Shown one piece after another: positions 7,813-16,459 of a stretch of DNA of 37,237 nucleotides (within the stretch, counting starts at the first letter, position 1; every line of letters starts with the position of its first letter). The DNA is taken from NCBI GenBank assembly GCA_028281465.1, contig JANQJV010000193.1:1-37237 (forward strand), in the 5' to 3' direction. Position numbers and translations under genes: made by a program. The notes beneath the pieces were generated by a model. That model had not been told where the DNA came from. It searched no databases and saw only the letters and a list, made by a program, of their open reading frames with translations. This DNA comes from Azospirillaceae bacterium (GTDB lineage Bacteria; Pseudomonadota; Alphaproteobacteria; Azospirillales; Azospirillaceae).

Positions 7813-8162
7813 GTGTCGATAGTCTGTTCACCCAACCGGGCCTTTACGGCGTCACCGGGGCCCTAGCGATTGGCATCGGTGTTTATGGGCTGATTGTGCG
7901 TCCGCACCTGGTACGCAAGATCATTGCCGTGAATATGGTCGGGAGCGGTGTTTTCCTCCTATTCGGCGCGGTCGCGGATCGCGCCGCACCAGGACCCGGT
8001 GGTGATCCTGTTCCGCACGCCATGATCATCACCGGCATCGTGGTGGCCTTGTCGGCCACCGCGCTTGCCGCCACCCTGACGCTGCGCCTGTCGCGGGAAA
8101 CCGGGCGCACGGCGCTGCCGCCCGAACCTGAAGACCCTGCGGTCCAGGACAAGGAGTCCTGA
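7809..8162 (+). CDS. mrpC: Mrp antiporter subunit C, cluster 1
   Basis: The 117-residue protein has three helices and is homologous to NuoK. Key stretches are GVYGLIVRPHLVRKIIAVNM and DPVPHAMIITGIVVALSATALA, matching the MnhC pattern in which [PQ]xALxxTxIVI closes helix 3. It starts in an ATGA overlap with the fused mrpB and is followed after 2 nt by a GTG-started mrpD. MrpC is thought to carry part of the lateral ion pathway between B and the D subunits. Confidence 0.9.
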   Translation: MSVDSLFTQPGLYGVTGALAIGIGVYGLIVRPHLVRKIIAVNMVGSGVFLLFGAVADRAAPGPGGDPVPHAMIITGIVVALSATALAATLTLRLSRETGRTALPPEPEDPAVQDKES

Positions 8163-8164
8163 CC

Positions 8165-9685
8165 GTGCCAGGGGTTGTTTGGGGACCGGATGTCGGCTCC
8201 GGATTGCTAGCGCTGGCGGTGGTTCTGCCAGTGGCCGGTGCGCTGCTGATCCTGCCTTTGGGCCGCCACGCCGAACGGGTGCCCCACTTGCTCTTCATGG
8301 CAGGTCTGGTGTTGGCGACCGCGATCGCCTACCATGTCTGGATCGGCGGCGTGTTGACCGCCGCCATCGGCGGATGGCCGGCGCCGCTGGGCATTGTCTT
8401 GCGGGCCGATGGCCTGTCGGCCGTCATGCTGTTGACCACGGCCTTGGTCTTGGTGCCGGTGGGCATTTTTGCTGCCGGAGAGTTTCAACCAAGAACCGCG
8501 GATGGCCGGGAAAGCCGGGCCGGCCTTCTGTTTTGGCCGCTTATGATGGGAGTCTGGGCCGGCCTCAACGGCACCTTCCTCAGCAACGATCTCTTCAACA
8601 TCTATGTTGCCTTGGAATTGCTGACCTTGGCTGCCGTGCCACTGGTGACGCTGGAAGGTAAGGCCGGCACGCTGGCTGCAGCATTGCGTTACCTCTTGTT
8701 CGCTCTGCTCGGATCGCTGCTCTATATGCTGGGTGCGGCGCTGCTGTATGGCACGCACGGCACCCTGGACCTGACGCTCCTGGCCGACCGGGTTCGCGAC
8801 GATGCGTCGGCGCTGATCGCGGCTGCCCTTATGACGGCGGGTTTACTGGCCAAGACGGCCATGTTCCCGCTCCATTTGTGGTTGCCGCCCGCCCACGGCG
8901 GTGCGCCGGCCGCAGCAAGCGCCATCTTGTCGGCCCTGGTGGTCAAGGCATCGTTTTATCTTGTCGTCCGGCTTTGGTTTGACTTGTTCCCAAGCCTCTT
9001 GGACGACACCGGCGCGACCGTGCTTGGCTTGTTCGGTGCCGCGGCGATCCTGTCTGGGTCCGTCTTGGCCCTGCGCCAAGCACGCCTGAAGCTGCTTGTG
9101 GCCTATTCCACCCTGGCTCAGCTTGGGTATCTGTTCCTTATGTTCCCGCTCGCCGGCGGGGGAACGGAAGCGCAGCCGTGGACCGCCGGCGCCTGGAGCG
9201 GGGGCATCTTCCACGCTGTCTCCCATGCGTTCGCCAAGGCGTCGCTGTTCCTCGGCGCCGGGATTCTCGTGCAGGGCATCGGCCACGACCGCATCGCCGA
9301 TCTGCGCGGTGCCGCCCGGTCTCTGCCCATGGTCATCGCGGCGTTCGGCCTGAGCGGGCTGTCGCTCATGGGGTTGCCGCCGAGCGGCGGATTCATCGCC
9401 AAATGGCTGCTCCTGACCACGGCCATGGCCTCCGGACGCTGGGGCTGGGCGGTGGTGATGTTCGCCGGCGGCCTTCTGGCGGCGACCTATGTCTTCCGCG
9501 TCCTAAACCGGGCCATGGCAACGCCGGAGCAGCCGCTGCGCCTGGTGCAGCCGGTTCACCAAAGCCGCCAGCTCGCCGTGCTGTTTCTGGCACTGGTCTC
9601 CGTGTTGCTTGGGTTGGTGCCCGCAATTCCATTTGAGTTGCTCCAGATCGGCGGGGGCTTGTCGACGGTGGAGGGGTTCCGATGA
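8165..9685 (+). CDS. mrpD: MrpD-type proton-channel subunit, cluster 1, first copy
   Basis: This 506-residue polytopic protein, about 14 helices, belongs to the NuoL/M/N-MrpA/D family. The functional residues are present: the TM5 glutamate E151 in NIYVALELLTLAAVPL, the TM7 lysine K230 in GLLAKTAMFPLHLWLP, a lysine in the TM8 segment SALVVKASFYLVVRL, and GFIAKW in the TM12 region. It starts with GTG two bases after mrpC. It probably forms one antiporter-like channel. Of the three D-type genes in this cluster this is the most MrpD-like. Confidence 0.9.
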   Translation: MPGVVWGPDVGSGLLALAVVLPVAGALLILPLGRHAERVPHLLFMAGLVLATAIAYHVWIGGVLTAAIGGWPAPLGIVLRADGLSAVMLLTTALVLVPVGIFAAGEFQPRTADGRESRAGLLFWPLMMGVWAGLNGTFLSNDLFNIYVALELLTLAAVPLVTLEGKAGTLAAALRYLLFALLGSLLYMLGAALLYGTHGTLDLTLLADRVRDDASALIAAALMTAGLLAKTAMFPLHLWLPPAHGGAPAAASAILSALVVKASFYLVVRLWFDLFPSLLDDTGATVLGLFGAAAILSGSVLALRQARLKLLVAYSTLAQLGYLFLMFPLAGGGTEAQPWTAGAWSGGIFHAVSHAFAKASLFLGAGILVQGIGHDRIADLRGAARSLPMVIAAFGLSGLSLMGLPPSGGFIAKWLLLTTAMASGRWGWAVVMFAGGLLAATYVFRVLNRAMATPEQPLRLVQPVHQSRQLAVLFLALVSVLLGLVPAIPFELLQIGGGLSTVEGFR

Positions 9686-11166
9686 CCGGGATGCTGCCGC
9701 TTCTCATTCTCTCCACGTCGCTGGTGCCGGCGGTGGTCATCTTCTTTCTGCCCGAGGCGGCAACACGTGTGCGCGCCGCCGTGAATTTGATCGGTGCGCT
9801 GGCCAAGCTGCCGCTGGTCGGCCTGATTTTGGACGGTGTCGCCGCTGGGGAGCAGTATGAGCTGCGGTACACCCTCGTCCCCGGACTCGACTTCCTGCTC
9901 CGCATCGATGCGCTTTCGCTCCTGTTCCTGAGCTTGTCCGCCTTTCTATGGCTGCTGACCACCCTCTATGCCCTGGCCTATCTGCGCGACGGAGCGAACC
10001 AGTCACGTTTCTTCGGTTTTTTCAGCCTATGCGTGGCTGCCACCACCGGCATCGCCATGTCCGGGTCGCTCATCACCTTCTTCCTCTTCTATGAGCTCCT
10101 GACCCTATCCACCTGGCCGTTGGTGGCGCATCGCGGCGACGCCCGGTCCATCGCGTCTGGCAGCCATTATCTGGCTTACACGCTTGCGGGCAGCACGGCC
10201 CTGCTCTTGGGAATCGTGTGGTTGGAGGGCCAGGTCGGACCGGTGGAATTCGCCGCGCAGACGGGTATCGCCGGCGCCGACCCGAACACGCTGCGGTGGA
10301 TCTTTCTGCTCATGGTGGGCGGTTTGGGCGTCAAGGCGGCCCTGTTTCCGCTCCATTCCTGGCTGCCGGCGGCCATGGTGGCGCCGGCTCCGGTGAGCGC
10401 GCTTTTGCATGCGGTCGCCGTGGTCAAGGCCGGCGCCTTCGGCATCGTGCGCGTGGTCTACGACGTGTTCGGCATCGGGCTCGTGACCGACTTGGGCCTC
10501 GGGGTTCCACTCGCGGCTGTGGCATCGTTCACCATCATCTACGGCTCGCTGCGCGCTCTGAACCAGAGCGACATCAAACGCCGGCTCGCCTACTCCACGG
10601 TCAGCCAGGTATCGTACATCATCCTGGGCACCGGCCTTGCGGGACCGACGGCCATGATCGGCGGTCTGGTCCACCTGATCCACCAGGGCCTCATGAAGGT
10701 GACGTTGTTCTTCTGCGCCGGGGCTTTGGCGGAGACCCTGCACATCTACCGGATACAGGAGGTCGACGGCTGCGGCCGGCGCATGCCCGTCACCATGCTC
10801 GCGTTCAGCATCTGTGCGGTCGGCATGATCGGTTTGCCGCCGGTCGCCGGCTTCGTGAGCAAATGGTATCTGGGTACCGGTGCCATTGAAGCCGGCCAGA
10901 TCTGGGTGCTGTTCGTGCTGGCCGGCAGCAGTGTGCTCAACGCCTTGTATTTCCTACCCATTCTTTACCGCACCTGGTTCCGGCCGGCCACCGGGACCTG
11001 GCGCGAGCCTTTGACGCCCCTGCCGGCGGCCAAGGTGTGGGGGTTGGTGAGTCCCGCGGTCGCCACGGCCGTGGCCTCTCTGGCCTCCGGCCTTCTGGCG
11101 GCGGCCCAACCGTTCAGCCCGCTCGGGTGGGCCACTCTGATCGTGACCCGGGACTACGGACCATGA
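9682..11166 (+). CDS. MrpD/NuoL-type channel subunit, cluster 1, second copy
   Basis: A 494-residue membrane protein of the same family, linked by ATGA overlap. It keeps the TM5 glutamate E138 (FFLFYELLTLSTW), TM7 lysine K218 (GLGVKAALFPLHSWLP), SALLHAVAVVKAGAFG with histidine and lysine in TM8, and FVSKWYLG. The paired histidine and SALLHA sequence resembles MrpA/NuoL more than MrpD, so it may take the place of the missing N-terminal MrpA half. Function: proton translocation as part of the complex, inferred from conserved residues. Confidence 0.87.
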   Translation: MTGMLPLLILSTSLVPAVVIFFLPEAATRVRAAVNLIGALAKLPLVGLILDGVAAGEQYELRYTLVPGLDFLLRIDALSLLFLSLSAFLWLLTTLYALAYLRDGANQSRFFGFFSLCVAATTGIAMSGSLITFFLFYELLTLSTWPLVAHRGDARSIASGSHYLAYTLAGSTALLLGIVWLEGQVGPVEFAAQTGIAGADPNTLRWIFLLMVGGLGVKAALFPLHSWLPAAMVAPAPVSALLHAVAVVKAGAFGIVRVVYDVFGIGLVTDLGLGVPLAAVASFTIIYGSLRALNQSDIKRRLAYSTVSQVSYIILGTGLAGPTAMIGGLVHLIHQGLMKVTLFFCAGALAETLHIYRIQEVDGCGRRMPVTMLAFSICAVGMIGLPPVAGFVSKWYLGTGAIEAGQIWVLFVLAGSSVLNALYFLPILYRTWFRPATGTWREPLTPLPAAKVWGLVSPAVATAVASLASGLLAAAQPFSPLGWATLIVTRDYGP

Positions 11167-12872
11167 ATGCCGGTTTTCTGTTGGTCGCCGCGCCGGCGAC
11201 CCCGCTCGTTCTGCTCCTGGCGGGTTTGCTCGTGCCGCCGCTGCGCCGCCATCTGCCCGATTTTTTGGCACAGGCCCCCGTCCCGGCGCTCGTCGCCGCC
11301 TTCCTGGCCATGGGCAACGCGTCGGTGGACGGCGAGACGCTGCTGCTCGGCATGGCGCTGCGACTGGATTTCCCCGGCGCCGTATTGTTGGGCTTCTGTG
11401 CTCTGCTCTGGATCACGTGCGGTGCGTTTGCCAGCACCTATATCCGCGGCTCGGCTGACCGCGAGCGTTTTAGCGTCTTTTGGCTGCTGACGCTCTCAGG
11501 CAATCTCGGCGTCTTCATCGCCGCCGATATCATCAGTTTCTACCTCGCCTTCGGACTGGTCAGCTTGCCGGCCTATGGCCTCGTGGTCCACGACGGCACG
11601 GATCGATCGCGCCGGGCCGGCCTATTCTATCTGGTCCTGGCTGTGCTTGGCGAGACGTGTTTGTTGCTCGGGCTGATGCTCATGGCATCCGGCGCGGACA
11701 GTCTGTTGATCAGCGATGCGGTGGGCGCGATCCCAAGCCTGCCGTACCGGGATCTGACCTTGGGCCTGCTTGTCGCCGGATTTGGATTGAAAGCCGGGCT
11801 GTTCCCCTTGCACGTGTGGCTGCCCATGGCACACCCGGCGGCGCCCACGCCGGCATCCGCCGTGCTGAGCGGCGCCATCATCAAGGCCGGCATCATCGGC
11901 CTCATCAAGTTTTTGCCTTTGGGCACCGGTCTTCCGGAGTGGTCCCTTGTCCTGACCACCGCCGGTTTGTTTACGGCATACTTCGGCGTGCTCATGGGCG
12001 TGACCCAGAGCCACCCCAAGGCGGTGCTGGCGTATTCCAGCCTGAGCCAGATGGGCTTGGTGATCACGCTCCTGGCGTCCGGGCTGGTCGCCGCGGGTGT
12101 GTCAGCCGGTGATGTGGGCGCGGACCATGGTGCGGATGGCATTGCCCAGGTTGCGGCGTTCTACGCTGTCCATCACGGGCTGGCCAAAGGCGCGCTGTTT
12201 CTGGCCGTCGGCGTGGTCGGCGCGACGGGGGCGGCGCGGATTGGGCCGGTTCTGGCCGTCACCGCCGTGATCGCCCTTGGTGTCGCGGGTTTGCCGTTGA
12301 CCGGCGGGGCTCTTGCCAAACTGGAGCTGAAAGGGCCGCTCGGTGGCGGCCTGGTGGAGACCCTGGTGGCGTGGTCGGCCGTGGGGACCGCGCTGTTGAT
12401 GCTGCATTTTCTGCGCCGGTTGCGCATGGCCGCCTCTGCCGATGCGGCGGCGCGTCCGTCGCCGGGCTTGTCATTGCCCTGGGGCGCCACGGTCCTGGCG
12501 GCTGCGCTGGTGCCTTGGGGCCTGTATGCGGCCGCCGGCAGCCACGACCTCGCTTACGCGGTCAAACCCGGCAATCTCTGGGCTTTGACGTGGCCGATCC
12601 TCTTGGCCGGGATACTCGGTTGGAGCCTGCGCCGGATACGGCTGCCGTCAGTGCCGGAAGGCGATATCGTCGAACCCATTGCACGGCTTCTTGAACCCGT
12701 GCGATCGGTCCGGCTGCCGCCGCTGCCGGGTGTGCCGAGCATCGTTGAGGCCGTGGGGCGGGCTGCCGCCGGCATCGTGGTGGCGGCCGAGGCGCCGGTC
12801 CGCCCCTTCCCGGCTGCCGGACTCGCCCTCCTGGCCGTCGCTGCGATCATGGCTTTCGCTCTGGCCGGGTGA
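11163..12872 (+). CDS. MrpD/NuoM-like channel subunit, cluster 1, third copy, lacking the TM5 Glu
   Basis: The 569-residue product continues the operon by ATGA overlap. TM7 (GFGLKAGLFPLHVWLP, K210) and TM8 (SAVLSGAIIKAGIIGLIKF) are conserved and GGALAKLELKG replaces the TM12 motif. In TM5, however, where both paralogues have E, this one reads FYLAFGLVSLPAYGLV with G131. A glutamate appears later in VLAVLGETCLLLG, possibly TM6. The C-terminal about 100 residues form an extra amphipathic stretch (ILLEPVRSVRLPPLPGV-like) and a last helix, longer than a normal MrpD. It may be a modified or non-pumping channel. It ends the operon; no clear terminator is seen before the convergent cluster. Confidence 0.85.
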   Translation: MNAGFLLVAAPATPLVLLLAGLLVPPLRRHLPDFLAQAPVPALVAAFLAMGNASVDGETLLLGMALRLDFPGAVLLGFCALLWITCGAFASTYIRGSADRERFSVFWLLTLSGNLGVFIAADIISFYLAFGLVSLPAYGLVVHDGTDRSRRAGLFYLVLAVLGETCLLLGLMLMASGADSLLISDAVGAIPSLPYRDLTLGLLVAGFGLKAGLFPLHVWLPMAHPAAPTPASAVLSGAIIKAGIIGLIKFLPLGTGLPEWSLVLTTAGLFTAYFGVLMGVTQSHPKAVLAYSSLSQMGLVITLLASGLVAAGVSAGDVGADHGADGIAQVAAFYAVHHGLAKGALFLAVGVVGATGAARIGPVLAVTAVIALGVAGLPLTGGALAKLELKGPLGGGLVETLVAWSAVGTALLMLHFLRRLRMAASADAAARPSPGLSLPWGATVLAAALVPWGLYAAAGSHDLAYAVKPGNLWALTWPILLAGILGWSLRRIRLPSVPEGDIVEPIARLLEPVRSVRLPPLPGVPSIVEAVGRAAAGIVVAAEAPVRPFPAAGLALLAVAAIMAFALAG

Positions 12873-12942
12873 CGGGTACCGGGCCGGTCTCGCACCCACC
12901 CTGACACCCTGAGTTCCGCCATCTTGTCCCAGGTCTACCGCC

Positions 12943-13335
12943 CTAACTGTGTTCCACCGGAGGCTCCGAAGTGGTGGTTCGAGCCGCGGCGGCCTGGACC
13001 GGTTCGCCAGATATCTCCTTGCCCGCCAGTTCATCGACAATGGTGCCTTCCCAGAGCCGTACGCCGGCGCGATAGGCCGCTCGGCCGATCATATGGGCCG
13101 CCACCGGTGCCGTGATAAGGAGAAAGACAAGGGCGGAAATGGCCCGCGTGCCGACGCTCAATTCGCCGAAATGCAAGGCCACGGCCAACAACATGAGACC
13201 GGCGCCGAGCGTACCGGTCTTGGTCGACGCGTGCATGCGGATGTAGGTATCGGGCATGCGATAGACGCCCACAGCGGCGCCGAAGGCAAAAACACCCCCA
13301 CACAGAAGAAGAAGCGCCACGATCACATCGATCAT
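12943..13335 (-). CDS. mrpG: Mrp antiporter subunit G, cluster 2
   Basis: The 130-residue membrane protein has the MnhG motif VYRMPDTYIRMHASTKTGTLG and three helices, with a hydrophilic tail (after about residue 95) longer than the family norm. It is the last gene of the minus-strand operon and its ATG overlaps the mrpF stop by 4 nt. It shares only the diagnostic motif with the cluster 1 MrpG, so the two clusters are not a recent duplication. Confidence 0.92.
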   Translation of the reverse strand: MIDVIVALLLLCGGVFAFGAAVGVYRMPDTYIRMHASTKTGTLGAGLMLLAVALHFGELSVGTRAISALVFLLITAPVAAHMIGRAAYRAGVRLWEGTIVDELAGKEISGEPVQAAAARTTTSEPPVEHS

Positions 13336-13655
13336 CGTTCGTCCCTCGTTCGGCGCCGCTCCAATTGCTGCATGTGGCGGCGTTCGCCATAGAGGGCAAA
13401 TGCTACGGTCGCCAGGAAACCCACCAATGCCAGCATGATCGCCACGTCGAGAAAGGCGCTATATCCGGTTTGGACCGTGTAAAGCGCCATCAGTCCGACC
13501 AGAAGCACGGCCAAGAGGTCGAGTGCCACCACCCGATCCGCCAGATATGGGCCGATGAGGATACGCACGAAGGCCAATGCCATGGCTGCGTAGAACAAGG
13601 CCATGGAGATGCTGACGGCCCAGTCCAACACCGGTGGGAGAGTCTCGTCGGTCAT
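13332..13655 (-). CDS. mrpF: Mrp antiporter subunit F, cluster 2
   Basis: A 107-residue protein with three helices and the MrpF signature RILIGPYLADRVVALDLLAV, then FLDVAIMLALVGFLATVAFA. The tail is rich in arginine and glutamate. It lies in ATGA overlap with both neighbours, mrpE and mrpG. Required small membrane subunit of the antiporter complex. Confidence 0.92.
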   Translation of the reverse strand: MTDETLPPVLDWAVSISMALFYAAMALAFVRILIGPYLADRVVALDLLAVLLVGLMALYTVQTGYSAFLDVAIMLALVGFLATVAFALYGERRHMQQLERRRTRDER

Positions 13656-14119
13656 CGCACCGCCTCCAAGACCTTGAGTTCCATACCAGCCTTCAGATCG
13701 GCCTTCAGCTCTTCGGCGTCATCGATGAACATGGCATGCACGTAGAGCGTGCGTCGGTCCGGCGATACGTCGAGGCTGAGCGTGCCGGGTGTCAATGTGA
13801 TCAGGTTGGCAACCAGAAGGATTTCCGTATCGGTCTCCGCATCCAAGGGCACGGCAATGATGCCGGGCTGCGTCTTAAGCTCGGGCGTGAGCACATCCCA
13901 CAGGACTCGCAGGCTGGACATCAAGAGATCGTAGAGGAAAAAACCAACCAACCCGAGAATTTTGAAAACGCGCTCGAAATAGTCGGTTTCGCCGTAGAGG
14001 AAACGGGTGACCCATAGCGCGCCGTAACCGATGATGTAACCGATGATCAGGTTTCCCAGGGTTAGCGATCCGGTCACCGCGGCCCAGCCCAGGGACAAGG
14101 CAACGTTAAGGAACAACAT
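13652..14119 (-). CDS. mrpE: Mrp antiporter subunit E, cluster 2
   Basis: The 155-residue protein has two N-terminal helices (LFLNVALSLGWAAVTG; GNLIIGYIIGYGALWV) and a soluble half with GIIAVPLDAETDTEILLVAN and ITLTPGTLSLDVS, the MnhE core. Its start lies 14 nt inside the 3' end of mrpD. Compared with cluster 1 MrpE it keeps the LTPGTL motif almost in the standard form. Confidence 0.92.
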   Translation of the reverse strand: MLFLNVALSLGWAAVTGSLTLGNLIIGYIIGYGALWVTRFLYGETDYFERVFKILGLVGFFLYDLLMSSLRVLWDVLTPELKTQPGIIAVPLDAETDTEILLVANLITLTPGTLSLDVSPDRRTLYVHAMFIDDAEELKADLKAGMELKVLEAVR

Positions 14120-15629
14120 GGGCGGTCTCCCGGCTGCCTAGGACGGCGTCGACATAGGCTTGGTTGGACATCACCTGGTTTCCGGCCACCAAGGCGACGT
14201 CGAAAACCGGCTGAATCAGGAGCCCCATCAACACGGTGAAGATCGCCAAGGCGACGATGGGCGCCATGAGCGTCATGGCCGCGTGCGGCTCCAGCCGTGT
14301 GAGAAGCGCGTCGTCCCCGCGCGGGTGCGGCTTCCAAAACGCCTCTCCCCAGATCTTGGTCATGGAAAACAACGTCATGAGACCCACGGCCAGGGCCACG
14401 CCGGCGATCACATACGCCTCTGTTTCCAGGCTTGCCTTCACCAGCGCGAACTTGCCCCAGAAACCGGACAGCGGCGGCATCCCGGCCAGGCCGAACGCTG
14501 AGATCATGAACAAAATGGCGACAAACGGTGTGCGCTTGTAAAAGCTACCAATATCATACAGATGAAATGATCCACCAAGTCGCTGCATCACGCCACTAAT
14601 AAGGAACAAGTTGGTCTTAGCCACGATGTTATGCACCATATAGAAGAGGGCAGCCGCCAACCCCAGCGGTGTGAACAACGCCAGCCCCATGATCATATAA
14701 CCAATCTGGCTGATGATGTGGAACGACAGGAGCCGGCGCACCTCCATCTGCGCAGCCGCGCCGAGCACGCCCGTCACCATGGTGAAGCCGGCGATGATCA
14801 GCAAGAGGTTGTGGGTAAACCCGATGTCGTGCGTGAAGATCAACGTGAACACGCGGATCAGGGCATAGACACCGACCTTGGTCAACAGGGCGCCGAAGAT
14901 CGCCGTCACCGACACCGCCGGTGTATGATACGATGCTGGAAGCCAGAAAAATAGCGGGAACAGGGCCGATTTGATGCCGAACCCAAGAATGAAAAGCGTG
15001 GCCACCACCGTCAGCAGTGCGGGGTTGTCGATGTCGCGGAGCGTGACGTGCAAGTCCGCCATGTTCAACGTTCCGGTCATGCCGTACAGCATGGCCACCG
15101 ACATCAGGAACATCACCGTGGACACGAGGTTGATGGCCACATAGCGAATGCCGCCGTCCATCTGCGCCTTGGAGCCGCCGAGCACGATCAGGCCGAATGA
15201 GGCCATCAGCATGACCTCGAACCAGACGTAGAGATTGAAGATGTCGCCGGTCAAGAAGGCACCGGCGACGCCGGCCAGTAGCACGTGATACAGGGCGTAA
15301 TAGCCGGAGCGCTGCAACGGCTGGGTAATGTCACCCAGGCTGTAGACCGTGACCAGAAGTCCCATGATCCCGGTCATGAGCACCATGACGGCACTCAGCA
15401 TGTCGGCGACGAACGTGATGCCGAAGGGCGCCGGCCAGTTGCTCGCTTGCATGGCCACCGGGCCGTGGCTCCAAACCACCATGAAAAGACCGGCACTCAC
15501 CCCCAATACCAGCACGGATCCGGCGACGCTGAGGCTGCGGCAAACCCAGGTGTTGTGCCGGAACACATAGCACAGAATTCCGGTGACGAAGGAGAGCAGC
15601 ACCGGCCCGATCAGGAGTGTCTGGGTCAT
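14106..15629 (-). CDS. mrpD: Mrp antiporter subunit D, cluster 2
   Basis: This 507-residue, roughly 14-helix protein is a canonical MrpD. It has the TM5 glutamate E138 in FNLYVWFEVMLMASFGL, the position shown to be essential in Bacillus MrpD, and the TM7 lysine in GFGIKSALFPLFFWLP. Other conserved stretches are AIFGALLTKVGVYALIR, SFHIISQIGYMIMGLA, MVHNIVAKTNLFLI and GFWGKFALV. The start overlaps the mrpC stop (ATGA). A local dip in GC at about 14540-14700 falls inside the gene, without any break in the frame. Confidence 0.94.
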   Translation of the reverse strand: MTQTLLIGPVLLSFVTGILCYVFRHNTWVCRSLSVAGSVLVLGVSAGLFMVVWSHGPVAMQASNWPAPFGITFVADMLSAVMVLMTGIMGLLVTVYSLGDITQPLQRSGYYALYHVLLAGVAGAFLTGDIFNLYVWFEVMLMASFGLIVLGGSKAQMDGGIRYVAINLVSTVMFLMSVAMLYGMTGTLNMADLHVTLRDIDNPALLTVVATLFILGFGIKSALFPLFFWLPASYHTPAVSVTAIFGALLTKVGVYALIRVFTLIFTHDIGFTHNLLLIIAGFTMVTGVLGAAAQMEVRRLLSFHIISQIGYMIMGLALFTPLGLAAALFYMVHNIVAKTNLFLISGVMQRLGGSFHLYDIGSFYKRTPFVAILFMISAFGLAGMPPLSGFWGKFALVKASLETEAYVIAGVALAVGLMTLFSMTKIWGEAFWKPHPRGDDALLTRLEPHAAMTLMAPIVALAIFTVLMGLLIQPVFDVALVAGNQVMSNQAYVDAVLGSRETAHVVP

Positions 15630-16036
15630 GATCCGGCCACCTCCGAAGCGCCTTGGCCGTCGGGGGCGGTGGCTTTGGGCGCATAGTCCGTGGTGTCGGC
15701 AATGCGCATGCGGTCGCTGCGTACGGTCCCGAGCTCCTGATAAGTGCGCAGGATGAGAACCACGCTGAAGGCCAGAATCCCGAAACTGATGACGATGGCC
15801 GTGAGGATCAGTGCCTGCGGTAGTCCGTTGGCAACCGATGTGGTGACGGTCTTCAACCCTTCCGGCACCAATGCCGGAACTGCGCCTTCATACCGGCCGG
15901 CGGCCAGGATCGTGAAATTGGCGGCGTTGCTAATCAAAACCAGACCGAACATGAAGCGCACCAGGTTGAGGTTCAGCATCATGTAAATACCGGCCGCGGT
16001 CAGAAAACCAACCAAGAGCGCCAGCAGGGTTTCCAC
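15626..16036 (-). CDS. mrpC: Mrp antiporter subunit C, cluster 2
   Basis: The 136-residue NuoK homologue has three helices: TAAGIYMMLNLNLVRFMFGL, VLISNAANFTILAAG and NGLPQALILTAIVISFGILA, the last being the MnhC signature (DPLPQALVLTAIVI type). The hydrophilic tail is about 30 residues. It begins 3 nt after mrpB and overlaps mrpD by ATGA. Confidence 0.93.
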   Translation of the reverse strand: METLLALLVGFLTAAGIYMMLNLNLVRFMFGLVLISNAANFTILAAGRYEGAVPALVPEGLKTVTTSVANGLPQALILTAIVISFGILAFSVVLILRTYQELGTVRSDRMRIADTTDYAPKATAPDGQGASEVAGS

Positions 16037-16039
16037 CGG

Positions 16040-16459
16040 TCAGATCTCCTCTTCCATGGCGAAGATCACACTCAGCACCGCTCCAACCACAACCAGATAC
16101 ACGCCGATGTCGAAGAGCAGGATGGTGCTGAGCGGCCATCCCTTGTCGCCGTCCCCGCCGCCGACGAACAGCCATTTGCCAGTCAGAAACGGCTCGCCGA
16201 ACAGCATGCCGACGACGCCGGCAGCCACCGCGCATCCCAAGCCGATCAGAGACAACACATTGGGGTGAACATAGAGCGCTCGACGGGCCTCGGCGGTGCC
16301 CCGGCTTTTGCCGTAGAGTGCGAAAGCGATCACGGCCACCAGGCCGCCGATGAAACCGCCGCCCGGTTCGTTATGGCCGCGTAGCAGGAGAAACACGGAG
16401 AACACCAGCATCAATCCGGTGATTAGCCGCGTTGCCGTGGACAGGATCAAAGATGTCAC
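16040..16459 (-). CDS. mrpB: Mrp antiporter subunit B, cluster 2
   Basis: A 139-residue protein with four helices and the MnhB signature [20 protein letters not shown], then [20 protein letters not shown]. Here B is a free-standing subunit, whereas cluster 1 fuses its B domain to DUF4040. The ATG overlaps the mrpA stop codon. Many alphaproteobacteria instead have A and B fused (PhaAB), so this operon has the separate seven-gene arrangement of group 1. Confidence 0.93.
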   Translation of the reverse strand: MTSLILSTATRLITGLMLVFSVFLLLRGHNEPGGGFIGGLVAVIAFALYGKSRGTAEARRALYVHPNVLSLIGLGCAVAAGVVGMLFGEPFLTGKWLFVGGGDGDKGWPLSTILLFDIGVYLVVVGAVLSVIFAMEEEI

